NCBI GenBank assembly: GCA_963555705.1
Contig: OY743190.1
Location: 10,143,501-10,207,500 of the forward strand
Direction: 5' to 3'
Length of the DNA stretch: 64,000 nt
DNA from: Ligustrum vulgare
Lineage: Eukaryota > Streptophyta > Magnoliopsida > Lamiales > Oleaceae
Positions 24,989 through 36,803 of this stretch are shown here, one piece after another. The notes under the pieces are model-generated. The model had not been told where the DNA came from. It did not search any database and was given only the letters and a program-made list of their open reading frames with translations. How positions within the stretch are numbered: position 1 is the stretch's first letter; each line of letters begins with the position of its first letter. A program made the position numbers and the translations under genes.

Positions 24989-25655
24989 TTATCAGTCAGT
25001 AATATTAATCTACAATACATTTAAATATTCTGTAATAATTTTCTTTATAAGGTCTGAAGGTGAGTGTTTGATGTTATTGAAAGGAAAAAATGGCTAAAAT
25101 GAGTGGTAACGAAGTTTTTTCACAATTTTTTGTGACCATCCAAACCGCACAAAGTGTGTGTCATGGTAAACTTTTCCTTGCATTATCTTTTCTCAATTCT
25201 AAGTATGGAATTTGACAACAAGTTCAATAATATATTGTGAAATTTATTGAAAAATCTGCAATATTGAATTTTCCTTACAAATTCTCAATTATTAATCAAA
25301 TAATAAAAAAAAAATATATGATTGAAATTTGAATGATTTTGTAACTTCCTAGTATTCAATAATATCTAAATTCTTATGCACTTCAGCAAATTTATTAGAG
25401 AAATAACATCATTTATTACTATACAAAGTCTGCAACATGTCGTTGGTATTTTTTTCTAGATTATTTGTCGAATACACTATTTATTATTTCTTTATTCGAA
25501 TTTACATAGTTTTTATTTTCGTTTTTTGATTATTACTTCCCAAATTGATATTTTTTAGCTCAACAACTTTCAAAAAATGGTATTACTTCTATGAAGACAA
25601 TATGTATCACATTCATTATACATGTAAGACGTGCAATGCACGTGCTTACTACTAG

Positions 25656-27040
25656 TAATAATAAAAGGACAAAAGGTTGTCCTCGCTTCTTATTGGCAAT
25701 GCAAATTTTTGTTAATTACTAAGTGACATTTTCATTATTCATTATCCACAATAATGAAAATCTATATATCCATTACTTTCTTGGGAAAAAGAAGAGAAAA
25801 AAGTCATGATCAATACTCTAACAAGTATCAAATAACGAACGTGAATTTTTTTTTAAAAAAAAATTACCTATTTATATTCATATAAGAATTTATTCATCGT
25901 ATTCCATCAGAACATTTTTTTCACAATCGCAGATCTGTGCATTCGATCAGCAGAGTGAAATCATTCAGTAATAATTCATGACTGTTTACAAAGAGCTAGC
26001 ACAAAATTCATACACAAAGTGAAATAATACAACTATGGTGTGTTTAGTATGCTGAACAACACTTAAAAAATTGATATCGAGTAAAACATATCAAATTGGA
26101 ACTTACAACATATTTGATAAGCAGTATTTAGATGGAAGAATTCAGATATATTCCCACAAAACACCAAAACTATGTATGGCAGACGTCACTGAATAATAAC
26201 ATATATATTCGTTTGCTAGTCGTTTATTTCTGATGCAACATCATCAAGATTCTCACTATTAGATCTTCTTCTTCTTCTTCTTTAAACTACACCTAAGAAC
26301 ACCCTTTAAAACATTGAGTATTGTACTTCAACCAAAAAAAAAAACTACGTAAAAATCAATCAAATTCAAATGCAATCTCTTGTTTATAATTTATATATAG
26401 AAGGAATGTAGTTTTTACCATTAACCATTGTAATGTTATATAAATAATGACAATGGTTAGTGGGTAGTGTCGAATGTGTGTTTTATTCCACGATTAAATA
26501 AAATACGAAATAACGAGATATGTATATAACCTATACAGGATACTACAATTGAAAATATCATAAAAGAGCGCATCAAGTGATTGGGTTCTCCACATATTTC
26601 TATAAGAGTTTATGATTCAAGTCAAATCGGTATTCACCATCTCGCCATCAGCAATACATACCCCATATTCTCAGAAGGCTTCTTAGAAATCTGTTAATTC
26701 CCATTCAATTTCGAGTTCCCAGTTGCTTAATCAAAATTTCATTAGTATTGCTGACGGTATCAAAACGATCCGAGCAACACACGGATTGTCCCCTTACAAT
26801 GCCAAAGCAACCCATAGTGGGGATTAGGGATTTCCCAGGGATTCGAACCCTCAACCTTATGAGATTTGTTGAATGATCTCTAATACCACTACGGTTATTA
26901 TGGATCGCTCTGTCAGCAAGTATCAAGAAAGTAATCACATTTAAGAAACTCTTCTTAATTGGAATTACAGTCTCGCCAATTTGTACATGTACTCCATAGC
27001 CTAAGATAGAAAAGGAAAAAAAATCACTTTCAGAAAAAGC
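25656..27040. other. Intergenic; rest of a Helitron and a SINE-like repeat
   Basis: 25656-25700 (taataataaaaggacaaaagg) looks like the inner part of a Helitron 5' end, interrupted at 25656. A tRNA-derived repeat may lie at 26640-26930. No gene seen; AT-rich. Confidence 0.4.
26640..26930 (-). mobile_element. SINE-like, tRNA-derived repeat
   Basis: The minus strand carries GGGTTCGAATCCCTGG, a perfect RNA polymerase III B box (about 26838-26853). An A-box-like GTAGTGGTATTAGAG lies about 45 bases upstream. No tRNA cloverleaf can be drawn. The 3' tail and target repeats were not found, so the limits are rough. Confidence 0.4.
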
Positions 27041-29749
27041 TCAAACCACACTTGAATTATCTTCTGCAATGGACTCTTCTTCTTTATCTTTATCATTCTT
27101 GGATTTTGAAGAAACTAAATTTTGCTTTGGAAGTAAATTGGTGGCTTTGTCACTTGATTTCTTCAAACTCAGTGAAGTATAAAATGTCATTCCACCAAGA
27201 GCTACGACAGCACCACAAATGCTTACGAATCCTGGATCAGAACCAAAGAGCAGGTACCCTCCTAGTAGAATCACACATGTTTTGAATTGTCCTAAAACAA
27301 CATGCGATGTTGCAGAAGTAGCACTGCACGAGTAAAATATCATCGTATTGCCGTATTTATATGTGATGTAAATAATTAATGAGCCGAGAGAAGAATCTCT
27401 CACCCGAGTGCCAAAGCTCCAGACCACTGCAAGAGAAAGCCGAGTAAAGCTGATACTAGAATGGCACTGATGTTATTGACATCCCATTTGAAAGACATTA
27501 CCCCGGGAGGGTCCAACCACGGCATAAGAGCTACTAAGAAGAAGACTGTAACAGGAGTTGTCTTCCACATCAAACTATGTAAAGGAAACACGAGTAAAAT
27601 GTGCATCTTTGTTACGTAGTACTAGATAAGATTTGATAATATAATGAACAAGATTTTAACGCGTTCTTTTTCTCAGTGGTATCATCTGTCACAAACATGC
27701 ATACTAAAAATGAATGAAGTTGTATAAACTTACGAGAGAGCAGTCCAATTGCCCTGCTGCTGCAGATGAGACCAAAGGATTTTGTTTATGGCGCTCGGGA
27801 ACATCCAGGCGACTGCAACACAAGCACCGAAAAAATTGAATTCCAAGTCTGTTACAGTTGCAACTGCCACGCCAAGTGAGACAACAACTAGAGTGAGAAC
27901 CTGCATCATTACAATGTATTGCAATAGATGTAAATATTCAGTTCACAATATATATTTAGCTTAAAGAAATTTTATCATCACCTTACTAAATGATATGGTC
28001 TTTCTGAAAAGAATAAATTCCGCAATGACAATGGTCGGAGTCACTGCAATTTTAGCCATCTGGTAGAAACCAACACTGCACAAGAACTGAGTCATGAAGA
28101 AACGAGAGATTATACAATAGAGAATTATAATAAAAACGTGGATGAGAACCTGTTATGCTTTAGGCTGGTATTTGCAAGACCAGAAGCAAAAGCCATGACA
28201 GCGCCCAAAGCAAATAAAGACGAGAATGGCGTAGTTTTAGAAGGAGGCGAGACGGGAAGCAATGAGAATGCCTTGAAAAAGGCGAGTAATATCCAAGCAG
28301 AAGCGTAGTGAATTAGCGTAAGAAATATAGGGTAGTTAAATCCAACTTTCCCCATTACCTGCAGTATTATTGAAGTGTATCGGAGCAAATGAGACTAGAT
28401 CATCAATGTAAAGATTACAAAAGTCACATTTCTTGAAGGATCATGATAAGTATCAATCACTTAACCCAAAAGCCATGGCTGGAAGGTACGGCGGTAACCC
28501 AACAATTAGATCCTAATAATACCCCACAATCCCAAAGTCGATGTCCCATCAGCCACTCTAAGGCGGCATCACTCTACCCAATCCGGCCCCTTTGACTACT
28601 GGTAGACAACTCTTTCCTTAGGGTCACCCCTCCCAAGAATCGAATCTAAGACGTGGGGTTAGACTCTAATACCAATTAATGAGTACCCAATTACTTTACC
28701 TAAAAGTCATGGCGGATACTCAACTATAAGATCCAACATATTCATGCAATGAGCTAAAGCTTGCAAATTGAAGTACGCTAGTACTAGAAAAACAGAAACT
28801 AATAGAGAAAGAAAAGGCGGAAAAATGAGGAAGAAAATACAGACTAGTTTGTTTCCCAGAATAATTCCAACAGCAACCATGAAATTGAAGGACATTGCCA
28901 CTAATGGACCGCAATATCTTTGCTGTTGGCGCTTGGACCCTTCGGAAGTCCTAAGCTCATTGTAAAGAGAACCTCTGAGTTCCTCCAACGCTCGACCTGA
29001 AAATATATTTTTATCCTATGATTGATCTGAACCAGTCAGCTCTCAAATGCAACTGCATATAAATTTCTACGAATAAATAATATTAATCTCATCAATTTAT
29101 GAATTTAGACAGCCTCAAATGCAACTGTATATAAGTTTCTATAAATAAAATGATATTAATCTCATATGGTATTGAATTTAGACAGCATGCTGTGAAAGAA
29201 TCATGGTTTTCCTAAGAAACAAAATCTGATCATCAACTTTCCAGAAATGTATTAAAATGTAACATTCACAGATTAAAAGAAAAGCTCAACCATATGAAAT
29301 TGGTTGGTATTCTATGCCGGATTTCGGTAAAATTAATCCCATAGCCTTTCAAAGTACCAAAATGCCAGATATGTAAATTTCATTCAACAAGGTCCTTGTC
29401 TAGTACATATTCACAGGTTACAAAAATAAAAATTGAACTTTTAGAACTCAGGAAGATAGTAATAGGAATAATACATTGGTACATCTTGTTCTTGACAAAT
29501 TTGGGGTCGACTATATGAATTCTTTTCTCCACTCATTTTGATTCATAGCCAGATAAAATAATCACATTCTCATATTGGTTTGTGGGTAAAAAATTAGTGA
29601 CATTGGTGAATAATAAATAAATAAATTGCAAGCAAGAAAGAAATTTTATACATCAAGAAAGGTAATAAACCTGCTTCTCCTGCATCACTATCTTTTCTTT
29701 TGATAAACCTCCTTGAATCTTGTCTCAACAGAGAAAATAACAAGCCCAT
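27041..29749 (-). CDS. Nucleotide-sugar / triose-phosphate translocator-type transporter (384 aa, seven exons)
   Basis: A drug/metabolite-transporter superfamily protein (NST-TPT type). Plant relatives are Golgi or ER antiporters that import nucleotide sugars for glycan synthesis; this subgroup is largely uncharacterised, so the substrate is unknown. Exons, all minus: 29671-29749, 28845-28996, 28150-28358, 27982-28075, 27734-27900, 27404-27574, 27041-27323. All joins keep frame and use GT-AG; the exon 2 donor is the weak GTCTGT. Conserved stretches include KLVMGKVGFNYPIFLTLIHY, SVGFYQMAKIAVTPT and TSATSHVVLGQFKTCVILLG, with about ten hydrophobic segments and a charged, Lys/Glu/Ser-rich C-terminal tail. 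Exon 1 encodes a short basic leader (MGLLFSLLRQDSRRFIKRKD). Intron 2 holds a TRIM-like remnant. Its 5' region is duplicated at 4731-6985. Confidence 0.88.
28440..28745 (-). mobile_element. TRIM-like LTR remnant in intron 2 of the transporter
   Basis: Two similar blocks, 28444-28515 (tgataagtatcaatcactta) and 28678-28745 (tgagtacccaattacttta), share the words aaaag(c/t)catggc. They flank sequence that begins on the minus strand with ATTGGTATTAGAGTC, a near match to a Met-tRNA primer site. This fits a degraded terminal-repeat retrotransposon in miniature, without coding sequence. Confidence 0.5.
29042..29186. repeat. 70-bp tandem duplication in intron 1 of the transporter
   Basis: Two adjacent copies of a stretch beginning ctcaaatgcaactg and ending gaatttagacagc, slightly diverged. 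Confidence 0.85.
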
Positions 29750-29963
29750 AAATGCATTTGTCAAAAAAATTAAAATGAAAAAGAGAAGAAAAAAAAATCC
29801 TTTTCTAATTCAAAATGCCCACAAGAAATTCTGGAGAATTGCTGCAAATACAAATTATTTACAAAAAAATCAAAGTTATAAAACTTCCATGCAATTATAC
29901 GAGTGGGGCAGCATTTTTTGGGGGAAAAACAAAAAGAAAAAAAATTATATATTTTCACAGATG
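29310..29963 (-). repeat. Transporter 5' region that is duplicated at 4731-6985
   Basis: It contains the upstream region, exon 1 (29671-29749) and the start of intron 1 of the intact transporter. Compared with the copy near 5-7 kb it lacks both LTR insertions and keeps an open exon 1. Confidence 0.85.
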
Positions 29964-32062
29964 TCGTGTGTGCTAATGCATTGATGTGGTTTTGTTTAGT
30001 TTAATGTTAGATTGTCGATACAAACCAGGAGAGTGCAAAGACTTGCGGTTAGTAAAAATGAATTTTACAGTTTAATAATTAATTAATCTGAAGACTCTGT
30101 CAAAAACTATGGTTGTCAATATCGAAGATCACGGATCTTAATCTTTATCTTTTATCAACTCGTGAACGCTTAGAATGAATGCAACAATGGACTTGACAAT
30201 TATCTTACGTAGTGGCACAATCTTTTTTTTACACATCACATCATCTTTTAAGTAAATAAATAAAAATACAACATCTGCACATTACTTAATTATCATTTTC
30301 GTTGCCAATATAATTATCCAAATAGCAAGATTCTATCTCTATAAGCCCATCTGAAGAGGGTAAATTCTTGAAATTATTATTTATTTATTTTGACTCGAAA
30401 AAGGAAGTATTTCTATTTTATAATGGGACTTTTCAAGTCTCGTTTCTTTTAAGGTACAAACATGATTGGAAATGATCTCCTACCCATTGTTTGTCATGAT
30501 ATGATGCATGACTAGGTGTGTGACAATCACATGTCACAGTGGTGTCACATGATGGATGTCGGACTGGAGATCACGCTTGCCAAAATGATAACGGGTTTCG
30601 GTCAATTTGGGATTTGATTAATTTATTGTTATTTGATAGTGAAAATTAGGACTTGCACAATATCACTTTTAATTCTAAAACGTGACAACTTATTGAATCT
30701 AATAATTTTTGAAAAATGACGTATTAATTTGAATATTTTTACAAATTACATATGTAAATATTTTTTTAGTATATTTGTTTAAATATTACTATGATAAACT
30801 TTGGATGAAATGAATAAATTTCAATACTTTCTTTTTCATCGGTAGAACCAAAAACCTTAAAAAAAATACCTTTAAAATGATGAATCGTAGAAGACAATGG
30901 CCAATGTTTTTGAAGTTTGATAAGCAAGAAATTCTCAAGAATCCAACTAGAATCTCAACTTCCAATATATAGATTGTTAAGATCCAAATTTTATTGTGAA
31001 ATTAGAGTTATATCATCTATGCATTAAACCTTAAAGAGATTAAAAAAATGATTGTTGCTTGAAATCGTGTATCCGTAGATTGTTAAAACATACGACTTAT
31101 TTGATATAGATTTTGTAGAATAAGTTTTATGAACGTGGAATGGAAAATGAAAAATGGAAAATGAAGATATGATAGGACCTTTTTAATTAAAGAATAATGT
31201 GATTAGTGAACCACATATAAACGATTATTTATAAATATTATTTATAAAGAGCGACGTTGTCACATTTTATTGATCCATTATTTTGAAAAGTAAAATGGTG
31301 GACTCAAATATTTGATCAATCGAAATTGTTGACTTTAAAAAAAAAAAATCTTACTCAATGAGATGTTGTCACGTGACTATTTATAAATAAATTTCTGCGT
31401 TCGGTTGCTTCATTTATTTCAAATTTTTTTGTAATGATTACAATTTTTCATACCACTTTTTAACCACACATATTTTCTTTTTCCAATTTTTAACCACACA
31501 TTTTACCTTAAAAAAATCAAAAAGTCAAATAAACACAAAAAAAAAATCTTGAACAGAGTCGTCGAACGATATGTAATTAATCATGAGGAAAGTATGAAAA
31601 TTTGCAATTAAGGTCCCTATCATATTAAACGTGCGAAATGAGTCCCCCAATCTTTATTATACTACGGCTCACACCCAAGGGAGGGAGATATGGGCTGAAA
31701 TTCAATAGCCCAACAAGACTCCCGTAATGGTAAATTACACACATTCATACTTATATATTTAAAAGTTTTAAAATTAGGTATTTGAGAAATAATTATACAA
31801 ATCGAGTATAATTAAAAATTTAAAACCTGCTCTTGAAGGATTGAAATACCAAACCAATTAAGCAAGAATGAGGAACACCGTCTACGCCACACGGTAACTC
31901 TAGTGGTTGGCACCATGTGTCGTTGTCTTCCTCGCTACCCACTCCGTAACACTTTGTGAATGGTGGTGTTGGAAATCGAATCCTTTGAAATCTGTCGAGG
32001 AATTCAAGAATCCCTTAAGGTTTTTCCTTTGGTTGATGTAGTTGTGGTGGTATACATGTTTA
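29964..32062. other. Intergenic, AT-rich, MITE-like and SINE-like debris
   Basis: No gene seen. 31895-31995 has an A-box-like phrase (ctctagtggttggcacc) and a B-box-like aaatcgaatcc, possibly a second SINE on the + strand. 31200-31430 resembles 54660-54840. Confidence 0.35.
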
Positions 32063-32236
32063 GAGCTTGTTTGGTAATGGTAAAATTTTTACCACAATTT
32101 TTCGAACTTAATCTCAATCATCCAATCTTAGTCAAGCCAACCATTTTTGGCTTTTCAAACATTTTTAAACCACACATCCATCAAAAAATAAAAAAAACTA
32201 CAAAAATCAAAATTTTTCACATTACCAAACAGGCTC
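32063..32236. mobile_element. PIF/Harbinger-type MITE (174 bp)
   Basis: The inverted ends GAGCTTGTTTGGTAATG and CATTACCAAACAGGCTC are flanked by TTA on both sides (32060-32062 and 32237-32239). The interior matches, in reverse, the element at 62983-63157, so the two are one family. Confidence 0.75.
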
Positions 32237-32659
32237 TTAATATCAAGGAATTCAAGATTCAGAATGTAAAATAGTCATGTTTAATTATAAGTACTTATAA
32301 GTTGTTTATTCTGTAATTTTCAAAAAGGTAAATTTCAAGTGTTAGGATCACCTTTTTGATGCTGGCAACAATGGATTTGCAGTCAAAAACATGATAGAGA
32401 TCGAAAGCTTGAGAAGTAGAAGTCATTGCTTGGATTTGCATCTTTAATGGCATATCCGTATCCGATATCAAACCCTTCCCTTCTAACGTCTTTCTTTTTC
32501 TATAGAAAGAATATTAATTGTCTTTCTTGCTCAAATCTTGGAAGCACAAAAGGGTTTTTTCAGTTTTGAAAAGTGAGAATATACAGTATAGGTGCTATAG
32601 TGGTGGTGTTGGGACGATGGTGGTGATGTTGGCATGGCGTCGGCAACGTTGGTGATGTT

Positions 32660-33620
32660 CAGATGGCAATTAATTACAAATTGCGAATTCTAATAATATT
32701 TTACTAATTCATTAGTTACAATTGTACTAATTCATTAGCTACAATTGTAACTAATTAAAAAATGAAAATGAAATTAAATTGTAATTAATTAAAAATTTGA
32801 AATAATGTTATAATTATAATTAATTGTAAACTGTAATTGATTAAAAAATGTAATTAAGTTGCAATTGAAGTTGTAGAATATATCTATTCAATTAATCTTA
32901 GCAAAGGAAAAAAAAACTATCATGTTTTGCAAATTCTTTAGTTAAAATTGTAATTATTTGCAAAATTAAAATAAAGTTACAATTGTAATTAATCGTAAAC
33001 TGTAATTCACTAAATAATGTGATTAAGTTGCAATTATAATTGTAATTAAGGTGAATGTAATTAATTCAATTAATTTTAGCTAAAACTCTTTTATTTTTAC
33101 AAATTCATTACTTACAGTTGTAATTAATTGTAAAATTGAATTGTAAACTGTATTGATTTCAAATAGAATAGAATTGAATTGTAATTGTAATTAAGGTGAA
33201 TAAAAATAATCAATTATTTTTATCAAAAAAATCTATTATTTTTACAAATTCGTTAATTACAGTTATAATTAATTGCAAAATTGAAATAAAGTTATAATTA
33301 TAATTAATTACAAAATTGAAATAAAGTTACTATTGTAATTAATTGAAAAAACTTAATTTTGATCATTACTTTGGGTACTTTTGTAATAAATTACAATTAA
33401 CCTGATTACAAATATTTAAAATCTGAAAATTTCTAATTACGAATAATTAATTACAAAATTGAAATAAAGTTATAATTATAATTAATTACAAAATTGAAAT
33501 AAAGTTACAATTGTAATTAATTGAAAAAACTTAATTTTGATCATTACTTTGGGTACTTTTGTAATAAAATTACAATTAACCTGATTACAAATATTTAAAA
33601 TCTGAAAATTTGTAATTACG
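32660..33620. repeat. AT-rich array of TAATTACAATTG-type words
   Basis: Nearly 1 kb built from variants of aattgtaattaattgcaaaattgaaataaagttacaa. It includes a diverged direct duplication of about 130 bp (near 33320 and 33500, containing tgatcattactttgggtac). It lies about 400 bp upstream of the gene at 34014. Confidence 0.75.
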
Positions 33621-34013
33621 AATATAATCCTTCCTGTAATAATAGGTCCTACTCAATCCGACAGTTAGTAGTAGGTCCCACGTTGTGACATTCAAAAAGG
33701 ATAAATCCGTTATTGTATAACTACACGCTTCCAATGATTGTACCCTGACAGGAAGGAGTCCGTCAAAATTTGAGGAACACATCTTCATATGACAGGTAAG
33801 TCCTCAGAATAAACTCCCACCATTTATTCCATTCTGGTTATTTTATTCACATAAATCATATCTCAATACCCACTTCATAAATTCAGGATCTCACCTCTGT
33901 CAACCATCCATCAAGAATTCAAGAACCCATTTCTTTTTGGGGTTTCATTTATTTGAATTGAAGACTTTTGAAGGAGCAAGAATTTTCTTGTTTGATTTTA
34001 AGGAAAAAATTGA

Positions 34014-36803
34014 ATGGAGTTAGTGCCCTTTGATTCTGATTCCAAATCAGAACCAAACAGTTCATCTCCTCCTTGGCCAGACATGTTCCGATCTGCATCC
34101 ATTAGGAAACCGGAAACCAACGACGCGCCTCCTCCAAAGCCCCACGCGCCACCACCACAAGATGGAGCCAATTCTATCTCCAACGATCCGCAGGTACGTC
34201 TTGCCCTCTACATAACCATGGCACACGCAGGCCTTGCCTTTACAGTATTTGTTCTTTATGGAGTCTGCAAACTTCTTGAGGATTTTTTAAGGCCAATTTT
34301 ATGGGCTGTGCTCTGTTCAATCCCATTAAGAGGAATTCAACAGACCCTTGTTGGATTTTGGTCTGAACCGCTGAAATTAGGGCTTACAGAGACCATATTG
34401 GCTGTCCCGGTAGCTATATTCAGAGTTTTTGTTGGGACTCTGGTAGAGATTAAAGAAATGATCCTTCGGATTGTTCTTAGGAAGAAGAAGTCGAATAATA
34501 TGAGGAGGAAAAAGAGTGCGTTTTATAAATTGTTGAGGTGGCTTGTCTCCTTTTGGTTGTTTGTGATTGCCTATGAACACATTGGCAGTTTTGGGTCTAT
34601 TTCACTTCTTGCATTAGGGTTCATGTTTACAGCTACTGGTGTGGAGTCAACAATGAGTACAGTTACTTCATTGAGAAGTCATAGCTTTCGCCGCCTCCCG
34701 GTGAGTGCATTTTTCACTAGAGGGATATTGAAAAGATTGGAGACTATGGTTGCTATAGGTTTGATTGTAGGAATTAGTGTGGGATCCTTGGCTGGCACGA
34801 TTTTCTTCTCGTACAAAATTGGCGTTGAAGGAAAGGATGCTGTTTTTGCACTTAAATCTCATGTGGAAGAGAGTAACTATACTGAGAAGATTGGGGTTAA
34901 GCAATGGATGGATGAAAATGACGTGCCTGGATTGGTGGATACTTACTCGACTAAGTTTTATGAAACGGTGTCTGATCAGATTGATAGTTTGGCGATGCAA
35001 TACAACATGACCGAGTTTGTTGTGGGAATCAGACAATTCGTGATAGCCCCTTCATCGAACTCCTCAGGTAAGTCTACAGCACTGATGAGCCCTTCTCCAT
35101 ATGCTGAGAAATTTTTGAGCTTAAAAAAGAGAGTGAGAGAGCGCGAGTGGGGGCAAATATACTCAGAAGTGGATGGAATTTTCAGGGAACTTTTGATTAC
35201 TAGAGAGGATTTGATTGAGAAGGCTAAAGGCTTTGCCGTTCAAGGAATGAACGTGATGCAGAGCGTATTAGTTAGCAGTAAATCTGTTCTTGGTGGCAGT
35301 GCAAAACTTGTGTTCTTGATCGCGCATTCTATTGTTTCTGGAGCTGCAGGAATATTGAATTTTATTTCGCAGACGATGGTTTTCTTTTGGGTATTGTATT
35401 ATCTAATCACATCAGATTCTGGTGGAGTTACAGAACAAGTTATGTATATGCTTCCCATTTCGCAGTCTGCAAGGACTCGATGTGTTGAGGTTCTCAACAA
35501 AGCTATCTCTGGGGTTCTTTTAGCAACTGTCGAGATTGCTTTCGTTCAGGGATGTCTAACCTGGTTGCTATTTAGACTATTCTCTATACACTTCTTGTAC
35601 ATGTCGACCGTGCTTGCATTTATTAGCTTTGTTTTGCCATTATTTCCTCCTTGGATTTCAACAATTCCAGCTGCTCTGCAACTGGTTTTGGAAGGTAAAT
35701 ACATATTGGCCATCTGCTTATTCATTATTCATCTGGTGCTTATGGATTATGCAACTACTGAAATTCAAGAGGACGTTCCTGGCTATAGCGCTTATTTAAC
35801 CGGTCTCAGCATCATTGGTGGCATGACACTGTTCCCATCTGCGTTGGAGGCAAGTACCAAGTAATCCTGACTGTTGATCTTATTATTCTACCTGTCACTC
35901 ATTTATGAACTATTTCAGCTTGATATTTTATTTAACAAGGTTCATGAAAAAGAAAATTTATCACTACCTGATAGCTTTCGTTATGAAAAGGTTTATCGAC
36001 TTTTTAACCCACAAATCGTTTCCAAGTAACTCCTCAACCAGGAGTTCTGCCTGAAGAAGCAGGGGCTGCAGCAACTGCCGAATCTTCTACTAGTACATAG
36101 ACAACTGTGTGCAGGAGTGAATTCAGGAACTTTGTTAAGCTAGGACGACCATCCAGTAATTTTTTTCAGCTAGGGTGGACTTCGATCAAATAAATGTATT
36201 TTTCAAGTCCCAGTCCAAAAATGCCAAAAAATCTAACCAAATATTTTTTTCCCGACGAATCTAGCATGGATGGCGGACCTACCTCGCCATGAGGTAGATT
36301 TGCCACTAATTGCATGGACCGATGAACCTTTTCATCTTTTATGTAAAACAGCAGAAAGTTCAGATTTATTTATTCATATTTTTTCTCTGTTAGCCTATAA
36401 TAGTTGTGAGACTGCCTAACATATGCAAAAAATTAATTTTTGAGGTGAAACTAGAGCCTTCTTCTTGCAGCAGCCTTTTCTTTCCCCACCAAAGCCTATT
36501 TCCATAGCCAGGAGAAGATACTTGAAGAGCTTGTTTTACTTCTACAGCATGTTTGGAAGGAAGTATTGGATAGTGTCAAAGAAGAAAATAAGCTAAAATC
36601 TCGTTTATTATACTGTCTAGTCATACCCTGTAACCAAACATGTTCTTATATGGCCGGATAGAAATTTTGGTTACAATGTTGGTTGTGTCATTGTGCAGGG
36701 AGCAATAATGGGGCCAGTGATAACTACTGTTGTAATAGCTCTCAAGGATTTGTATGTAGAGTTCATGTTGGAGCAAGAACAACCGAAGGAGAAAAGTAGC
36801 TAG
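34014..36803 (+). CDS. AI-2E / TMEM245-family multi-pass membrane protein (646 aa, two exons)
   Basis: A plant homologue of the UPF0118/AI-2E transporter-like family (animal TMEM245); its biochemical role is not established. Exon 1 is 34014-35849 and exon 2 is 36699-36803. Exon 1 ends at GAG and the intron begins GCAAGT, a classic GC donor, and ends TGTGCAG. The join gives [19 protein letters not shown], the expected family ending. Reading through instead stops after four more residues. Features: a Pro/Ser-rich, probably cytosolic N-terminus (1-55), hydrophobic segments from about residue 62, a basic loop ([12 protein letters not shown]), and the AI-2E-like C-terminal half (about 420-610). 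The start ATG follows a purine-rich leader, and no earlier in-frame ATG makes sense. The gene is complete. Confidence 0.9.

Larger units (their letters stand above)
14761..25655 (+). mobile_element. Non-autonomous Helitron carrying a nested Copia element
   Basis: The 5' end TCTACACTACTTTAAAAG follows an A (14760). The 3' end has the hairpin ACGTGCAATGCACGTG (about 25629-25644) and CTAG (25652-25655), followed by T. Its own sequence is about 1.4 kb once the Copia (15482-24988 plus one target copy) is subtracted; no Rep/helicase is present. Joining the flanks 14755-14760 and 25656 onward gives TCTACATAATAATAAAAGG, itself a Helitron-type 5' end. So this element appears to sit six bases inside another Helitron, whose 3' end I could not find. 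A further Helitron-like start may exist at 15145. Confidence 0.65.
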
